Source: Streptomyces pilosus (lineage in GTDB: Bacteria > Actinomycetota > Actinomycetes > Streptomycetales > Streptomycetaceae). Taken from it: 64,000 nucleotides of DNA. Each line of letters opens with the position of its first letter. The first letter of the stretch is position 1. Shown here in pieces: positions 17,534 through 27,145 of the stretch. The notes under the pieces were generated by a model. That model was not told where the DNA came from. It searched no databases and saw nothing but the letters and a program-made list of their open reading frames with translations. Location: NCBI RefSeq assembly GCF_014649835.1, contig NZ_BMTU01000004.1, forward strand, positions 186,001-250,000, read 5' to 3'. The translations under genes and the position numbers were made by a program.

Positions 17534-18637
17534 GTGCCTGCCACATCCGCCCTGCGCCGTACCTTCGCGGTGATAGCCGCGCTCCCGCTGCTCACCCTGG
17601 CCGCCTGCGGCTACGGGTCCGAGGCCGACGACGACAGCTCCGCGAAGGTCGCCGCCGGGGCGAAGAAGATCGACGGACTCGACTCCGTCCGGATCGGCTA
17701 CTTCGGCAACCTCACCCACGGCACCGCCCTCGTGGGGAACAGGAAGGGCTTGTTCCAGAAGGAACTCGGCGCGACCAAGGCCACCTACGCGACCTTCAAC
17801 GCGGGGCCGTCGGAGATCGAGGCGCTCAACTCCGGTTCCATCGACATCGGCTTCATCGGCCCCTCCCCCGCCATCAACGGCTACACCAAGTCCGGCGGCA
17901 AGAACCTGCGGATCATCGGCGGTTCCGCGTCCGGCGGGGTCAAGCTCGTGGTGAACCCGGACAAGGTGAAGTCCCTGAAGGACGTCAGGGGCAAGCGGAT
18001 CGCGACCCCGCAGCTCGGCAACACCCAGGACGTCGCGTTCCTCAACTGGGTGGCCGAGCAGGGCTGGAAGGTCGACGCGCAGAGCGGCAAGGGTGACGTC
18101 ACCGTCGTCCGCAGCGACAACAAGGTCACCCCGGACGCGTTCAGGGCCGGGTCGCTGGACGGCGCGTGGGTACCGGAGCCGACCGCCTCCAAGCTGGTCG
18201 CCGAGGGCGGCAAGGTGCTGCTGGACGAGGCGTCCCTGTGGCCGGACGAGAAGTTCGTGATCACGAACATCATCGTGCGCCAGGAGTTCCTGAAGGAGCA
18301 CCCGAAGGCCGTCGAGGCGGTGCTGAAGGCGTCCGTCGAGACCAACAAGTGGATCAACGCCAACCCGGACGAGGCGAAGGCCGTCGCCAACGAGCAGCTG
18401 GAGGCCGACTCGGGCAAGGCGCTGCCCGCCGAGGTGCTCGACCCGGCGTGGAAGTCGATCACGTTCACCGACGACCCGCTGGCCGCGACGCTCGACGCGC
18501 AGGCGGAGCACGCCGTCAAGGCGGGCCTGCTGGAGAAGCCCGACCTGAACGGCATCTACGACCTGACGCCGCTCAACACGGTCCTGAAGGCCGCCGGTGC
18601 GCCGGCCGTCGACGACGCCGGACTCGGCGCCGAGTAA
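17534..18637 (+). CDS. ABC transporter substrate-binding lipoprotein (SsuA/NrtA/TauA type)
   Basis: 367-residue extracellular lipoprotein. The signal peptide ends in the lipobox LAAC (lipidated Cys25); the mature part has the NMT1/SsuA-like fold with RIGYFGNLTHGTALVG, GPSEIEALNSGSIDIGFIGPSPA and KDVRGKRIATPQLGNTQDVA. The family binds aliphatic sulfonates, taurine or nitrate; with the sulfur operon upstream, a sulfonate or sulfate ester is most likely. GTG 17534 was chosen because an agagg site precedes it and it places the lipobox at a normal distance. Followed 36 nt later by the ATPase. Confidence 0.88.
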   Translation: MPATSALRRTFAVIAALPLLTLAACGYGSEADDDSSAKVAAGAKKIDGLDSVRIGYFGNLTHGTALVGNRKGLFQKELGATKATYATFNAGPSEIEALNSGSIDIGFIGPSPAINGYTKSGGKNLRIIGGSASGGVKLVVNPDKVKSLKDVRGKRIATPQLGNTQDVAFLNWVAEQGWKVDAQSGKGDVTVVRSDNKVTPDAFRAGSLDGAWVPEPTASKLVAEGGKVLLDEASLWPDEKFVITNIIVRQEFLKEHPKAVEAVLKASVETNKWINANPDEAKAVANEQLEADSGKALPAEVLDPAWKSITFTDDPLAATLDAQAEHAVKAGLLEKPDLNGIYDLTPLNTVLKAAGAPAVDDAGLGAE

Positions 18638-18673
18638 GTCCGGATCCCGAAGAGTTCCCAGGAGGTGACGACC

Positions 18674-19462
18674 ATGGCCACGACCCTCGCCAAGGCCGCC
18701 GACGGCACCGAGGCGGCCACGCACGCCGCCCGCATCGAGCATGTCTCGAAGTCGTTCGCGGGCCCCGCCGGGCAACAGCTCGTGCTGGACGACATCACCC
18801 TCGATGTCGCGCCCGGTGAGTTCGTCACCCTCCTGGGTGCCTCGGGCTGCGGTAAGTCCACGCTGCTCAACCTGGTCGCGGGGCTGGACCGCCCCACGTC
18901 CGGCGCGATCAGCACGGACGGCCGGCCGGCGCTGATGTTCCAGGAACACGCGCTGTTCCCGTGGCTGACCGCGGGCAAGAACATCGAACTCGCCCTGAAG
19001 CTGCGGGGCGTCGCGAAGGACGAGCGCCGCGGCCGGGCCGAGGAACTGCTCGGGCTGGTCCGCCTGAAGGGCGCGCACGGCAAGCGGGTGCACGAGCTGT
19101 CCGGCGGCATGCGGCAGCGGGTGGCGCTGGCCCGGGCGATCGCCCAGGAGAGCAAACTGCTGCTGATGGACGAGCCGTTCGCGGCGCTGGACGCCATCAC
19201 GCGGGACGTGCTGCACGACGAGCTGACCAGGATCTGGCGCGAGACACAGCTGTCCGTCCTGTTCGTCACGCACAACGTGCGCGAAGCGGTCCGGCTCGCG
19301 CAGCGGGTGGTGCTGCTGTCCTCCCGTCCGGGCCGGATCGCCCGTGAGTGGACCGTGGACATCCCGCATCCGCGCCGTATCGAGGACACCGCCGTGGCGG
19401 AACTGTCCGTCGAGATCACCGAAGAACTCCGTGGGGAGATCCGCCGTCATGGCCAGCACTGA
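18674..19462 (+). CDS. ABC transporter ATP-binding protein (SsuB-like)
   Basis: 262-residue ATPase of the nitrate/sulfonate/taurine importer. Walker A GASGCGKST at 55-63, Q-loop MFQEHALFPW, signature LSGGMRQRVALARA and Walker B LLLMDEPFAALD are intact. ATG 18674 has aggagg (18660-18665) eight bases upstream. Its 3' end overlaps the permease start by 14 nt. Confidence 0.92.
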   Translation: MATTLAKAADGTEAATHAARIEHVSKSFAGPAGQQLVLDDITLDVAPGEFVTLLGASGCGKSTLLNLVAGLDRPTSGAISTDGRPALMFQEHALFPWLTAGKNIELALKLRGVAKDERRGRAEELLGLVRLKGAHGKRVHELSGGMRQRVALARAIAQESKLLLMDEPFAALDAITRDVLHDELTRIWRETQLSVLFVTHNVREAVRLAQRVVLLSSRPGRIAREWTVDIPHPRRIEDTAVAELSVEITEELRGEIRRHGQH

Positions 19463-20345
19463 GACGACCGCGCAGGACCGGGACGGGGGCGACCTCGCCG
19501 GTCTGGAGGCGGGCCTCGACGCACTGGAGACGGTGCAGACCGGACGCAAGCCGTTCCGGCAGACCTTCGTGGAGAAGATCCTGCCGCCGGTCCTCGCCAT
19601 CGCCCTGGTGCTGGCGGTGTGGCAGGCCCTGGTCTCCTTCGGGATCGTCGACGATCCGACCAAGCTGCCCTCACCCGGCGCCGTGTGGGGGGTCCTCCAG
19701 GACGCCTGGCTCAAGGGCGAGCTGCTCGGCTACATCTGGACCAGTGTGTCGCGCGGTCTGCTCGGCTTCTTCTTCGCGCTGCTGATCGGCACCCCGCTGG
19801 GACTCCTGGTGGCGCGGGTGAGGTTCGTGCGCGCGGCGATCGGGCCGATCCTGTCCGGTCTGCAGTCGCTGCCGTCGGTGGCGTGGGTGCCGCCGGCGGT
19901 GATCTGGCTGGGGCTGAACAACCAGATGATGTACGCCGTCATCCTGCTGGGCGCGGTCCCCTCCATCGCCAACGGCCTGGTCTCCGGCGTCGACCAGGTG
20001 CCTCCGCTGTTCCTGCGGGCCGGCCGCACGCTGGGCGCGACCGGGCTGAAGGGCACCTGGCACATCGTGCTGCCGGCCGCGCTGCCGGGCTACGTGGCCG
20101 GTCTGAAGCAGGGCTGGGCGTTTTCCTGGCGCTCGCTGATGGCCGCGGAGATCATCGCGTCCTTCCCCGATCTCGGCGTCGGTCTGGGCCAGTTGCTGGA
20201 GAACGGCCGCAACGCCAGCGACATGGCCATGGTCTTCGAGGCCATCCTGCTGATCCTGACCGTCGGTATCGCCATCGACCTGCTGATCTTCAGTCCGCTG
20301 GAGCGGTGGGTGCTGCGCAGCCGCGGTCTGCTGGTGAAGGGCTGA
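19449..20345 (+). CDS. ABC transporter permease (SsuC-like)
   Basis: 298-residue permease with a cytoplasmic N-terminal tail (~45 residues), about six transmembrane helices and the EAA-type loop GRTLGATGLKGTWHIVLPAALPGYVAGL that contacts the ATPase. The LQSLPSVAWVPPAVIWLGLN helix is typical of sulfonate and taurine importers. It completes the transporter begun at 17534 and is followed eight bases later by the sirohydrochlorin chelatase. Confidence 0.92.
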   Translation: MASTETTAQDRDGGDLAGLEAGLDALETVQTGRKPFRQTFVEKILPPVLAIALVLAVWQALVSFGIVDDPTKLPSPGAVWGVLQDAWLKGELLGYIWTSVSRGLLGFFFALLIGTPLGLLVARVRFVRAAIGPILSGLQSLPSVAWVPPAVIWLGLNNQMMYAVILLGAVPSIANGLVSGVDQVPPLFLRAGRTLGATGLKGTWHIVLPAALPGYVAGLKQGWAFSWRSLMAAEIIASFPDLGVGLGQLLENGRNASDMAMVFEAILLILTVGIAIDLLIFSPLERWVLRSRGLLVKG

Positions 20346-20353
20346 GGCGCGCC

Positions 20354-21091
20354 GTGCACCGTCCGGTACTGCTCGTCGTCGCCCACGGCAGCCGCGATCC
20401 GCGGCACGCCGCCACCGTGCACGACCTGGTGCGGCGGGTCAGGTCGCTGCGGCCGGGACTGCGCGTGGAGACCGGTTTCCTGGACTTCAACGTCCCCTCC
20501 GTGCAGGGGGTGCTGGAGTCCCTGGACGCCGAGGGGGTCCGTGAGGTGGTGGCCCTTCCGCTGCTGCTGACCCGCGCCTTCCACGCCAAGTCGGACATCC
20601 CGGCGGTGCTGGCCGCGGCCCCGCCGCGGCTGCGGATCCGCCAGGCCGACGTGCTGGGCCCGTCCCCGCTGCTGCTCGCGGCCCTGGAGCGCCGGCTGTA
20701 CGAGGCGGGCCTGACGCCCGCCGACAAGTCCTCGACCGGGGTCGTGCTGGCCTCGGCGGGGTCCTCCGACCCGGAGGCGATCGCAGTGATCGCAGAAATC
20801 GCGCGGGAGTGGCGGCACACCGGTTGGTGCGCCGTGCGGCCTGCGTTCGCCTCCGCATCCCTTCCCCGCACCGAGCAGGCGGTCCGCGAGCTGCGCGCCC
20901 TGGGCTGCGCACGCGTCGCCGTCGCCCCGTACGTCCTGGCTCCCGGCCGTCTCCCGGACCGGATCGCCCGCGGCGCGGACCGGGCGGACGTGCTCGCGGA
21001 CGTACTGGGTCCCGCGCCCGAGGTGGCGCGGGTGCTGCTGGAGCGGTACGACGCGGCGCGGGCGCCGCTGCTCACGGCGGTCGGCGCCTGA
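20354..21091 (+). CDS. Sirohydrochlorin ferrochelatase, CbiX/SirB type
   Basis: 245-residue two-half chelatase that inserts metal into sirohydrochlorin. N-terminal LLVVAHGSRDPRHA carries the active-site histidine (residue 11), and a second one lies in LLTRAFHAKSDIP; a degenerate second half (GVVLASAGSSDPEAI) gives the long CbiX-type architecture. It is eight bases from the permease in the same operon as the siroheme-dependent sulfite reductase, so iron insertion for siroheme is the likely role; cobalt chelation for cobalamin is the alternative. Confidence 0.85.
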   Translation: MHRPVLLVVAHGSRDPRHAATVHDLVRRVRSLRPGLRVETGFLDFNVPSVQGVLESLDAEGVREVVALPLLLTRAFHAKSDIPAVLAAAPPRLRIRQADVLGPSPLLLAALERRLYEAGLTPADKSSTGVVLASAGSSDPEAIAVIAEIAREWRHTGWCAVRPAFASASLPRTEQAVRELRALGCARVAVAPYVLAPGRLPDRIARGADRADVLADVLGPAPEVARVLLERYDAARAPLLTAVGA

Positions 21092-21142
21092 CCGGCGGGC
21101 CGTGCCGGGGCCCGGGCCGCACCGCGCCGGTGTCCCGGCCGG

Positions 21143-21691
21143 TCAGTCGCCGGTGAGTTCCACCAGCTTCGTCACCGTGTTCCAGTTGCGGGTGGTGGCG
21201 ACGACGCCCCGGGTGAGGCGTGGCTTGGCGAGCTGCTCGGCGAGCCTGGAGCGGCCGAGGCCGTCCGGGGCGTAGAGGTAGAGGGCGCGGTCGCCGAGGC
21301 TGAACTCCTCGGGCCGGTGGGCGGCGGCGTCGATCCCGGCGAAGCGGTCGGGCGTGACGGGCGCGGAGAAGTAGGTGACGTGGAGCTGCTTCGGCTCCAG
21401 CTCGCCGGCCGGGTACGGGCAGGCCTCGACGACGGCCTTCAGATAGGCGTGGTCGCGGACGATCACGTCCACGGCGAAACCGAAGTGGCGTTCGATCGCC
21501 GTGGAGAGCTCGGCGGCCAGTGACTCCTCGTCCCCGTGGCCGGAGGCGAAGACCGCCTGGCCGCTCTGGAGGTGGGTGCGCACGCCGTCGTGGCCGAGGC
21601 CCGCCATGAGGGTACGCAGTTCGGCCATCGGGACTTTCCTGCTGCCGCCCACGTTGATGCCGCGCAGCAGCGCCGCGTATCTCGTCGCCAT
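21143..21691 (-). CDS. DUF1697 domain protein
   Basis: 182-residue member of the DUF1697 family, recognised from the N-terminal RYAALLRGINVGGSRKVPMAELR and the HLQSGQAVFAS and TTRNWNTVTKL segments. The biochemical role is unknown; the fold is an alpha/beta sandwich. Its ATG at 21691 is the first in the frame that gives this N-terminus. It converges with the sulfur operon and is divergent from the MMPL gene (234 bp). Confidence 0.9.
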   Translation of the reverse strand: MATRYAALLRGINVGGSRKVPMAELRTLMAGLGHDGVRTHLQSGQAVFASGHGDEESLAAELSTAIERHFGFAVDVIVRDHAYLKAVVEACPYPAGELEPKQLHVTYFSAPVTPDRFAGIDAAAHRPEEFSLGDRALYLYAPDGLGRSRLAEQLAKPRLTRGVVATTRNWNTVTKLVELTGD

Positions 21692-21925
21692 GCCCCCACG
21701 ATAGGACGGCCGGGGCCCGACCCTGATCTCCGTCCCCCACATGTCCGGGTACGTGTAGGGGGCGGCTGTCCTCCGCAGTGGGGAGGACGGGAACGCCGAC
21801 GGGATGACTCCGCTCCCCAGAGCCTCACCGGACAGCACGACGAGACGCGCTTACGCGGCCCCTACCTTCGAAAGGGTCAGGTGGCGGCAGGGGGCCGCTG
21901 CCGAACACGAGGGAGCGAGCCCGTC

Positions 21926-24181
21926 ATGGGGAACGGAGATTCGCGGGTACGGGGCCTCGCCGCCCGGGCCGGCGGCTGGAGCGCCCGGCACCGCTGGGCG
22001 GCCGTCGGCATCTGGGTGCTGTTCGTCGTGCTGGCGATGGGGCTCGGCTCGGCCGCGGGCCGCGTCGACGTCGGCGACAGCGATCAGCTCAAGGGGGAGA
22101 CCAGCACCGCCGCCCGCATCGTCGAGGACGCCGGCATCGAGGAGCCGGCCAGTGAGACCGTGCTCGTCCAGGCGAAGGGCGACGGCCTCACGGCCACGGA
22201 CGAGGAGTTCCGGTCGGCGGTCACCGCGGTGGTCACGGCCGTCGGGAAGACGGGCGAGGTCACCGCGGTCACCTCGCCGTACGAGAGCGACACCATCTCG
22301 GAGGACGGGCGCAGCGCGCTGGTCCAGTTCGACATGCGCGGCGACTCCGACACCGCGGGTGAGCGGGTCGAGCCGGTGCTGGAGGCCGTGGCGGAGGTGC
22401 AGAAGGACCACGGCTCGCTGCGGATCGAGGAGATCGGCGGCGCGAGCATGATGAAGACGTTCGACGACGCGTTCGGCGACGACTTCAAGAAGGCCGAGTA
22501 CTCGGCGGTGCCGGTGGCGCTCGGCATCCTGCTGATCGCGTTCGGCGCGCTGGTGGCGGCGCTGCTGCCGGTCGCGCTGGCGATCACCGCGATCATGGCG
22601 ACGATGGGTCTGATGGGCCTGGTCAGCCACCTCCAGCCGATGAGCGAGACCGCGAACTCGGTGATGCTGCTGGTGGGTCTGGCCGTCGGTGTCGACTACT
22701 GCCTGTTCTACCTGCGCCGAGAGCGGGAGGAGCGGGCGGCCGGGCGGGACGCGCAGACGGCGCTGCGGATCGCCGCGGCGACCAGTGGCCGGGCGATCGT
22801 CGTCTCCGGTGTCACCGTGTGCGTGGCCATGGCGGGCATGCTCTTCACCGGCCTGGCCGAGTTCGAGGCGATGGGTCTGGCCTCGCTGATGGTCGTGGCG
22901 GTCGCCATGGTCGGGTCCGTGACGGTGCTCCCGGCGCTGCTGTCGCTGCTGGGTGAGCGGGTCGAGAAGGGCAGGCTGCCGTTCCTGCGCAGGCGGCGCG
23001 CGAACGGCGGCAACGACAGCCGGTTCTGGACCGCCGTGCTCAAGCGGGTGCTCGCCAGGCCGCTGACGGCGGCCCTGGTGGCGACCGGTGCGCTGCTCGC
23101 CGTCGCCGCTCCGGCGATCGGCATGAAGACGCAGAACCTCACCCTGGACCAGGAGTTCGGTGACTCGCTGCCGATCGTGCAGACGTACAACCGGGTCAAC
23201 GAGGCGTTCCCGGGCGGCTCGGAGCCGGCCGAGGTGGTCGTCAGGGCGGACGACATCAACGCCCCCGAGGTGAAGGCCGCGCTGGCCGACTTCCGTGAGC
23301 AGGCGGTCGCTTCGGGCGCCTCCCGCGGCCCGGTCGAGATCAAGCTGCACGACGAGCAGAACATCGCCTTCGTCCACGTCCCGCTGGTGGGCGGCTCCGA
23401 CCAGGACAAGGCGGGCGCGAGCCTGGACACGCTGCGCGACGAGGTGCGGCCGGCCACGCTCGGCCGGGTGGACGGTGTCGAGGCGCCGATCACCGGGCAG
23501 GTCGCCGGTTCCAAGGACTTCAACGACCAGCTGGTCGGGTCCGTGGTCCCGGTCTTCGTCTTCGTGATCGTCTTCGCCTTCCTGCTGATGCTGCTGTCGT
23601 TCCGCTCGCTGACGGTCGCGATCACCTCGATCGTGCTCAACCTGCTGTCGGTGGGCGCCGCTTACGGCATCCTCGTGGCGGTCTTCCAGCACGGCTGGGG
23701 CGCCTCCCTGGTGGGCGCGGAGGGCGTCGGCGCGATCATCACCTGGCTGCCGCTGTTCCTGTTCGTGATCCTCTTCGGGCTGTCGATGGACTACCACGTG
23801 TTCGTGGTGTCCCGGATCCGCGAGGCACGGATGCGGGGCCGCACCACGCGGGACGCGATCCAGCACGGCGTCGTCACCACGGCGGGTGTGGTCACCAGCG
23901 CCGCGGTCATCATGGTCGCCGTGTTCGGCATCTTCGGGACGCTGTCCATGCAGTCCATGAAGCAGATGGGCGTCGGCCTGGCGGCGGCGGTGCTGATCGA
24001 CGCGACGATCATCCGGGGCGTGCTGCTCCCCGCGGTGATGGCGCTGCTGGGCGAGCGCAACTGGTACCTGCCGAAGTGGCTGCACCGGATGCCCGACCTG
24101 ACCCACGACGAGTCGCCGGACGCGGTGGCGGCAGCGGCGCCGGAGGCCCGCGACGACAAGGGTGAGCCCGTACCGGTGTGA
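21926..24181 (+). CDS. MMPL-family RND transporter
   Basis: 751-residue membrane protein of the MmpL/actII-3 family. There is one N-terminal helix (WAAVGIWVLFVVLAMGLGSAAG), a periplasmic domain, five helices including MLLVGLAVGVDYCLFYLRREREE, then a repeat of the same layout with GLSMDYHVFVVSRIREARMRG. The conserved D-Y pairs in VGVDYCLF and LSMDYHVF are the proton-relay residues of this family. Such transporters export lipids or antibiotics; the cargo is not evident. Length is usual for the short Streptomyces members. A perfect hairpin terminator follows. Confidence 0.92.
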   Translation: MGNGDSRVRGLAARAGGWSARHRWAAVGIWVLFVVLAMGLGSAAGRVDVGDSDQLKGETSTAARIVEDAGIEEPASETVLVQAKGDGLTATDEEFRSAVTAVVTAVGKTGEVTAVTSPYESDTISEDGRSALVQFDMRGDSDTAGERVEPVLEAVAEVQKDHGSLRIEEIGGASMMKTFDDAFGDDFKKAEYSAVPVALGILLIAFGALVAALLPVALAITAIMATMGLMGLVSHLQPMSETANSVMLLVGLAVGVDYCLFYLRREREERAAGRDAQTALRIAAATSGRAIVVSGVTVCVAMAGMLFTGLAEFEAMGLASLMVVAVAMVGSVTVLPALLSLLGERVEKGRLPFLRRRRANGGNDSRFWTAVLKRVLARPLTAALVATGALLAVAAPAIGMKTQNLTLDQEFGDSLPIVQTYNRVNEAFPGGSEPAEVVVRADDINAPEVKAALADFREQAVASGASRGPVEIKLHDEQNIAFVHVPLVGGSDQDKAGASLDTLRDEVRPATLGRVDGVEAPITGQVAGSKDFNDQLVGSVVPVFVFVIVFAFLLMLLSFRSLTVAITSIVLNLLSVGAAYGILVAVFQHGWGASLVGAEGVGAIITWLPLFLFVILFGLSMDYHVFVVSRIREARMRGRTTRDAIQHGVVTTAGVVTSAAVIMVAVFGIFGTLSMQSMKQMGVGLAAAVLIDATIIRGVLLPAVMALLGERNWYLPKWLHRMPDLTHDESPDAVAAAAPEARDDKGEPVPV

Positions 24182-24197
24182 TCCGGTGAGGCACCGG

Positions 24198-24223
24198 GGG
24201 CCCGGCGGTACTCCGCCGGGCCC
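24198..24223 (+). terminator. Hairpin terminator after MMPL gene
   Basis: Perfect 11-bp stem gggcccggcgg (24198-24208), tact loop, complement 24213-24223, sixteen bases after the stop codon. Confidence 0.75.
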
Positions 24224-24258
24224 TTCCGCGTGCGCGCCGGCCGGGCGCCGGCCGGGCC

Positions 24259-24400
24259 CTCGGACACCGGCGTGCGCACGGGCCGAGGCACCCGCCGCGC
24301 CCTGGGGGGACCCAGCGGGTGCCCGGGGCGCCGCCGGACGCTCCGGGCACCGGCGTACGCACGGGCCCGAGCACCCGCCGGGCCCCGGGGGCACCAGCGG
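24259..24400. repeat. Two degenerate 60-bp direct repeats, 82-bp period
   Basis: Copies at about 24259-24318 and 24341-24400 share blocks such as caccggcgt(g/a)cgcacgggcc, cacccgccg and agcgg, in the 259-bp gap between the MMPL and glycosyltransferase genes. The gap is extremely GC-rich and holds no ORF I would support. Confidence 0.6.
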
Positions 24401-24440
24401 ACGCTCCGGGCGCGCGCGGGCGCGACCGTCCGCGGCGGGG

Positions 24441-25640
24441 TCAGCGCCGCCCGGGCAGTTCCGCCTCGATCAGGTCGGCCGCGCGGCGCGTGCCGCCCTC
24501 CCGCGCCATGTCCGCGGCGACGTCCTTCAGCCGCCGGGCCACCTCCGGGTCGTCGACCAGGGCGAGGGCGGCCGTCCTCAGCACCTCCGCGGTCGCCTCC
24601 CCGGCCGGGACGTGCCGGGCCACGCCCAGCCCCTGCAGCATGTCCGCGTTGCCGAACTGGTCCACCGCCTGCGGCACGGCGATCATCGGCGTGGCCGTCG
24701 CGAGCCCCTCCTGGCTGCCGCCGGCGCCCGCGTGGGTGACGAACAGATCGGCCTGCCGGAGGACCGCGAGCTGCGGCACCCAGGAGCGCACCTCGACGTT
24801 GTCCGGTACGTCCCCCAGTTCGGCGGGGTCGACGTGCCTGCCGACCTGGAGCACCAGGTGCCAGCGGGGGAGACCGGCGAACGCCCGCACGCACTCCCGG
24901 TAGAAGGCCGGCTGCTTGGTGAAGGACGATCCCAGCGACACCAGCACGACCTTCTCCGCGCCGGCCGGCCGCTGCCAGCCGCCCTCCGCGGCGCGGTCGC
25001 CCTGGCAGGCGCCCACGAAGGAGTGCACGCTCTCGTCCACCCGGTCGGCGTTCGGCTGGAGCGCCTTGGGGATCAGCACGATCGAGCGGGCGGGACGGCC
25101 GGTGAAGTCGTCGGGGTGCCGCGTGATCCCGTTCTCCTCCAGCCAGGCGTGGAAGCGTGCGTAGTAGGCCCGCCCCCGCTCGGTCCTCCTCGGTTCCTCC
25201 CACATCGGCTCGGCGACCTCCTTCTCGTACCCGTCCCAGGCGACGAGGTTGGGCGAGAGGGAGACGGCGGGCACGCCCCAGCGGTGGGCCAGCACGCGCG
25301 CCGGGTAGGAGGTGATGTCGTGCAGGACGAGGTCGGGGGTGTCGCCCTCGTACGCCTCGATGAGCTGCGGGAGCGCCTGGACGGCGTCGGCGAGGAACGG
25401 CTCCACGTTGTCCAGCAGGGTGGTGCCCCAGGCCTCGGGGTCGTCGTCGGGGCCCGGCAGCGTGGAGTTCCACGGTTTCGGTTCGGCGCCCGTCTCGGCG
25501 ACCTTGGCGGCGAAGAGGGGCGGGACGGCGTAGGTCACCCGGTGACCGCGCGCCACGAGCTCGCGGATCACCTCGAGGCTCGGGTTCACGTGCCCGTGGG
25601 CGGCGATGGAGAACATGGCGATGTGCGCGGGAGCGGTCAT
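24441..25640 (-). CDS. mgt: Macrolide-inactivating glycosyltransferase (GT1, MGT family)
   Basis: 399-residue GT-B enzyme that, in S. lividans and relatives, transfers glucose from UDP-glucose to the desosamine 2'-OH of macrolides. Start [28 protein letters not shown] is typical of the family; the acceptor-side [26 protein letters not shown] and the donor site [10 protein letters not shown] ... WVPQLAVL ... [33 protein letters not shown] (about residues 265-345) are intact. The gene reads from an apparently leaderless promoter with a 14-bp palindrome in its spacer (25647-25676). Resistance to macrolides is inference from family; the natural substrate is not shown here. Confidence 0.88.
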   Translation of the reverse strand: MTAPAHIAMFSIAAHGHVNPSLEVIRELVARGHRVTYAVPPLFAAKVAETGAEPKPWNSTLPGPDDDPEAWGTTLLDNVEPFLADAVQALPQLIEAYEGDTPDLVLHDITSYPARVLAHRWGVPAVSLSPNLVAWDGYEKEVAEPMWEEPRRTERGRAYYARFHAWLEENGITRHPDDFTGRPARSIVLIPKALQPNADRVDESVHSFVGACQGDRAAEGGWQRPAGAEKVVLVSLGSSFTKQPAFYRECVRAFAGLPRWHLVLQVGRHVDPAELGDVPDNVEVRSWVPQLAVLRQADLFVTHAGAGGSQEGLATATPMIAVPQAVDQFGNADMLQGLGVARHVPAGEATAEVLRTAALALVDDPEVARRLKDVAADMAREGGTRRAADLIEAELPGRR

Positions 25641-25646
25641 ACCGCG

Positions 25647-25676
25647 ACCATAGACGAGACGAGACGTCTCGTGCAA
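25647..25676 (-). promoter_or_regulatory. Leaderless promoter with operator-like palindrome for the glycosyltransferase
   Basis: On the minus strand ttgcac (25676-25671), an 18-bp spacer, and tatggt (25652-25647) form a good housekeeping-type promoter. The -10 ends six bases before the ATG at 25640, so transcription should start at or next to the start codon. The spacer contains the perfect 14-bp palindrome acgagacgtctcgt (25659-25672), overlapped by a gacgagac repeat, which resembles TetR-family operators. The 25641-25867 gap holds nothing else I can support. Confidence 0.6.
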
Positions 25677-25867
25677 CTCGTTTGCGGTCACAGGGCCGGC
25701 ACCGCGTGCAGCCGCAGCCACCGCTCGCCACCTGACCCACCGGCACCCCGGGATCCGGGCGCGCCGCCCGGAACGCGGCGTCCACCCGCCGCCGGGGATG
25801 CGTCCGGCGCGGCGAGGCGTGCAGCGAGCCGCCGACCCCGGAGAAGCCCGGGTCCACTCGGGCGCGC

Positions 25868-27145
25868 TCAGCGCTGGTAGCGGGCGAGGACCAGGTTGCC
25901 GTCCTTCTCCAGCCGCTCGCGCAGCTCGGCCAGGCCGATCGCGCCGCTGTAGTACTCCTGGAGGGCCGGGGTGGCCACCTTGTCCTTCCACTCGGGGTAG
26001 CCGCGCACGGTCTGCGCGGGTGCGGGACGCAGGTGGCCGGCGAGCGCGGTGCCGGTGGCCCACCCGTGTTCGGCGGTGTGCAGGGCCGGGTCGGCGAGGG
26101 CCCGGCGGCCGGTGGGCAGCATCCAGTCGCCGAGGGCGAGGCGGACCGTGTTCTCCGGCTGGAGCAGGAAGTCGAGGAAGGCGACGGCCTCCTTCTTGTG
26201 CGGGCAGTCCTCGGCGACGGAGAGCGTCTGCGGGCTGACACCCTGGGTGAGTCCGTCCGCTCCGGCCGGGGCGGGCAGCACCTGCCAGTCGAAGCCCTCG
26301 GGGGCCTGCTGGGCGATCTGCTGCCGGTAGGAGAAACCGAGCGGCACCATCGCGTACTTCCCGGCGAACAGGCCGGGAAGGGTGTCGGAGCCGCCGCTGC
26401 CGAGCGTGGTGGGCGAGGCGCTGCGGTCGGTGTTCACCTGCTCGTGGACGGTGCGCGGGACGACCTCGTCACCCTCCTCGAAGCGCACGGTCACCTTGCC
26501 GTCGGGGCCCCGGTGGAAGAGCTGCCCGCCGGCGGAGAGGGACAGGTTGAGCGTGGCGGACACGGGGTCCCTGAGCGGCCAGGCCACCCCGTACCTTCCC
26601 CCGCCGCTGAGCCGCTTCGTCACCTGCCGGAACTCCTCCCAGGTCCACGGGTGTTCCGGGGTCGGTACGCGGACTCCCGACTCCTTCAGCCGGTTCGCGT
26701 CCGCGACGAGCACGCGCGGCTCCTGGAGGAACGGGACGCCGTAGAGCCCGTCGCCGAAGGTGACGGTCTCCCAGCTGCCGGGCGGGATGTCGGACCTCAG
26801 CCGCTCGGGGAGCAGGTGGGTCAGGTCGGCCAGGTGGCCGCCGTAGGCGAAGTCGGCGAGGTCGTCGGCGGCGTCGTGGACGATGTCGGGGGCCTCGCCG
26901 CCCTCGAAGGAGGTGAGCAGCTGGTCGTGGACGCTGTCCCAGCTGCCCTGGACGTACTCCACGCGGACGTCCGGGTGGCGGGCGTTCCACTCCTCGACCA
27001 GTTCCCTGGTTGCCGCCACCGACTCGTCCTGCCAGGCCAGGGACTGGAAGCGCAGGACGATCCGGCCGTCGTCGCCGCCGCCGGAGGAACAGCCCGCCAG
27101 GAGCAGGACGACGGCGAGGGCCGCCGCCAGGATCCTCGTCCGCAT
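25868..27145 (-). CDS. Sugar ABC transporter substrate-binding lipoprotein
   Basis: 425-residue extracellular binding protein of the CUT1 (maltose/oligosaccharide) family. Signal peptide with lipobox LAGC (Cys19), then [41 protein letters not shown], typical for this class, and [30 protein letters not shown] near the C-terminus. It is the last gene of a three-gene operon without an ATPase; a shared ATPase such as MsiK is the rule for Streptomyces sugar importers (known for the class, not shown here). Sugar unknown. Confidence 0.88.
   Translation of the reverse strand: MRTRILAAALAVVLLLAGCSSGGGDDGRIVLRFQSLAWQDESVAATRELVEEWNARHPDVRVEYVQGSWDSVHDQLLTSFEGGEAPDIVHDAADDLADFAYGGHLADLTHLLPERLRSDIPPGSWETVTFGDGLYGVPFLQEPRVLVADANRLKESGVRVPTPEHPWTWEEFRQVTKRLSGGGRYGVAWPLRDPVSATLNLSLSAGGQLFHRGPDGKVTVRFEEGDEVVPRTVHEQVNTDRSASPTTLGSGGSDTLPGLFAGKYAMVPLGFSYRQQIAQQAPEGFDWQVLPAPAGADGLTQGVSPQTLSVAEDCPHKKEAVAFLDFLLQPENTVRLALGDWMLPTGRRALADPALHTAEHGWATGTALAGHLRPAPAQTVRGYPEWKDKVATPALQEYYSGAIGLAELRERLEKDGNLVLARYQR

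Noticed and set aside
17330..19714. Long minus-strand frame opposite the sulfonate ABC genes
   Set aside because: Shadow of the plus-strand genes; composition is repetitive Gly/Arg/Val and no domain is recognisable.
24182..24440. CRISPR-like direct repeats
   Set aside because: Only two degenerate copies, no uniform spacer length, and no cas genes anywhere in the window.
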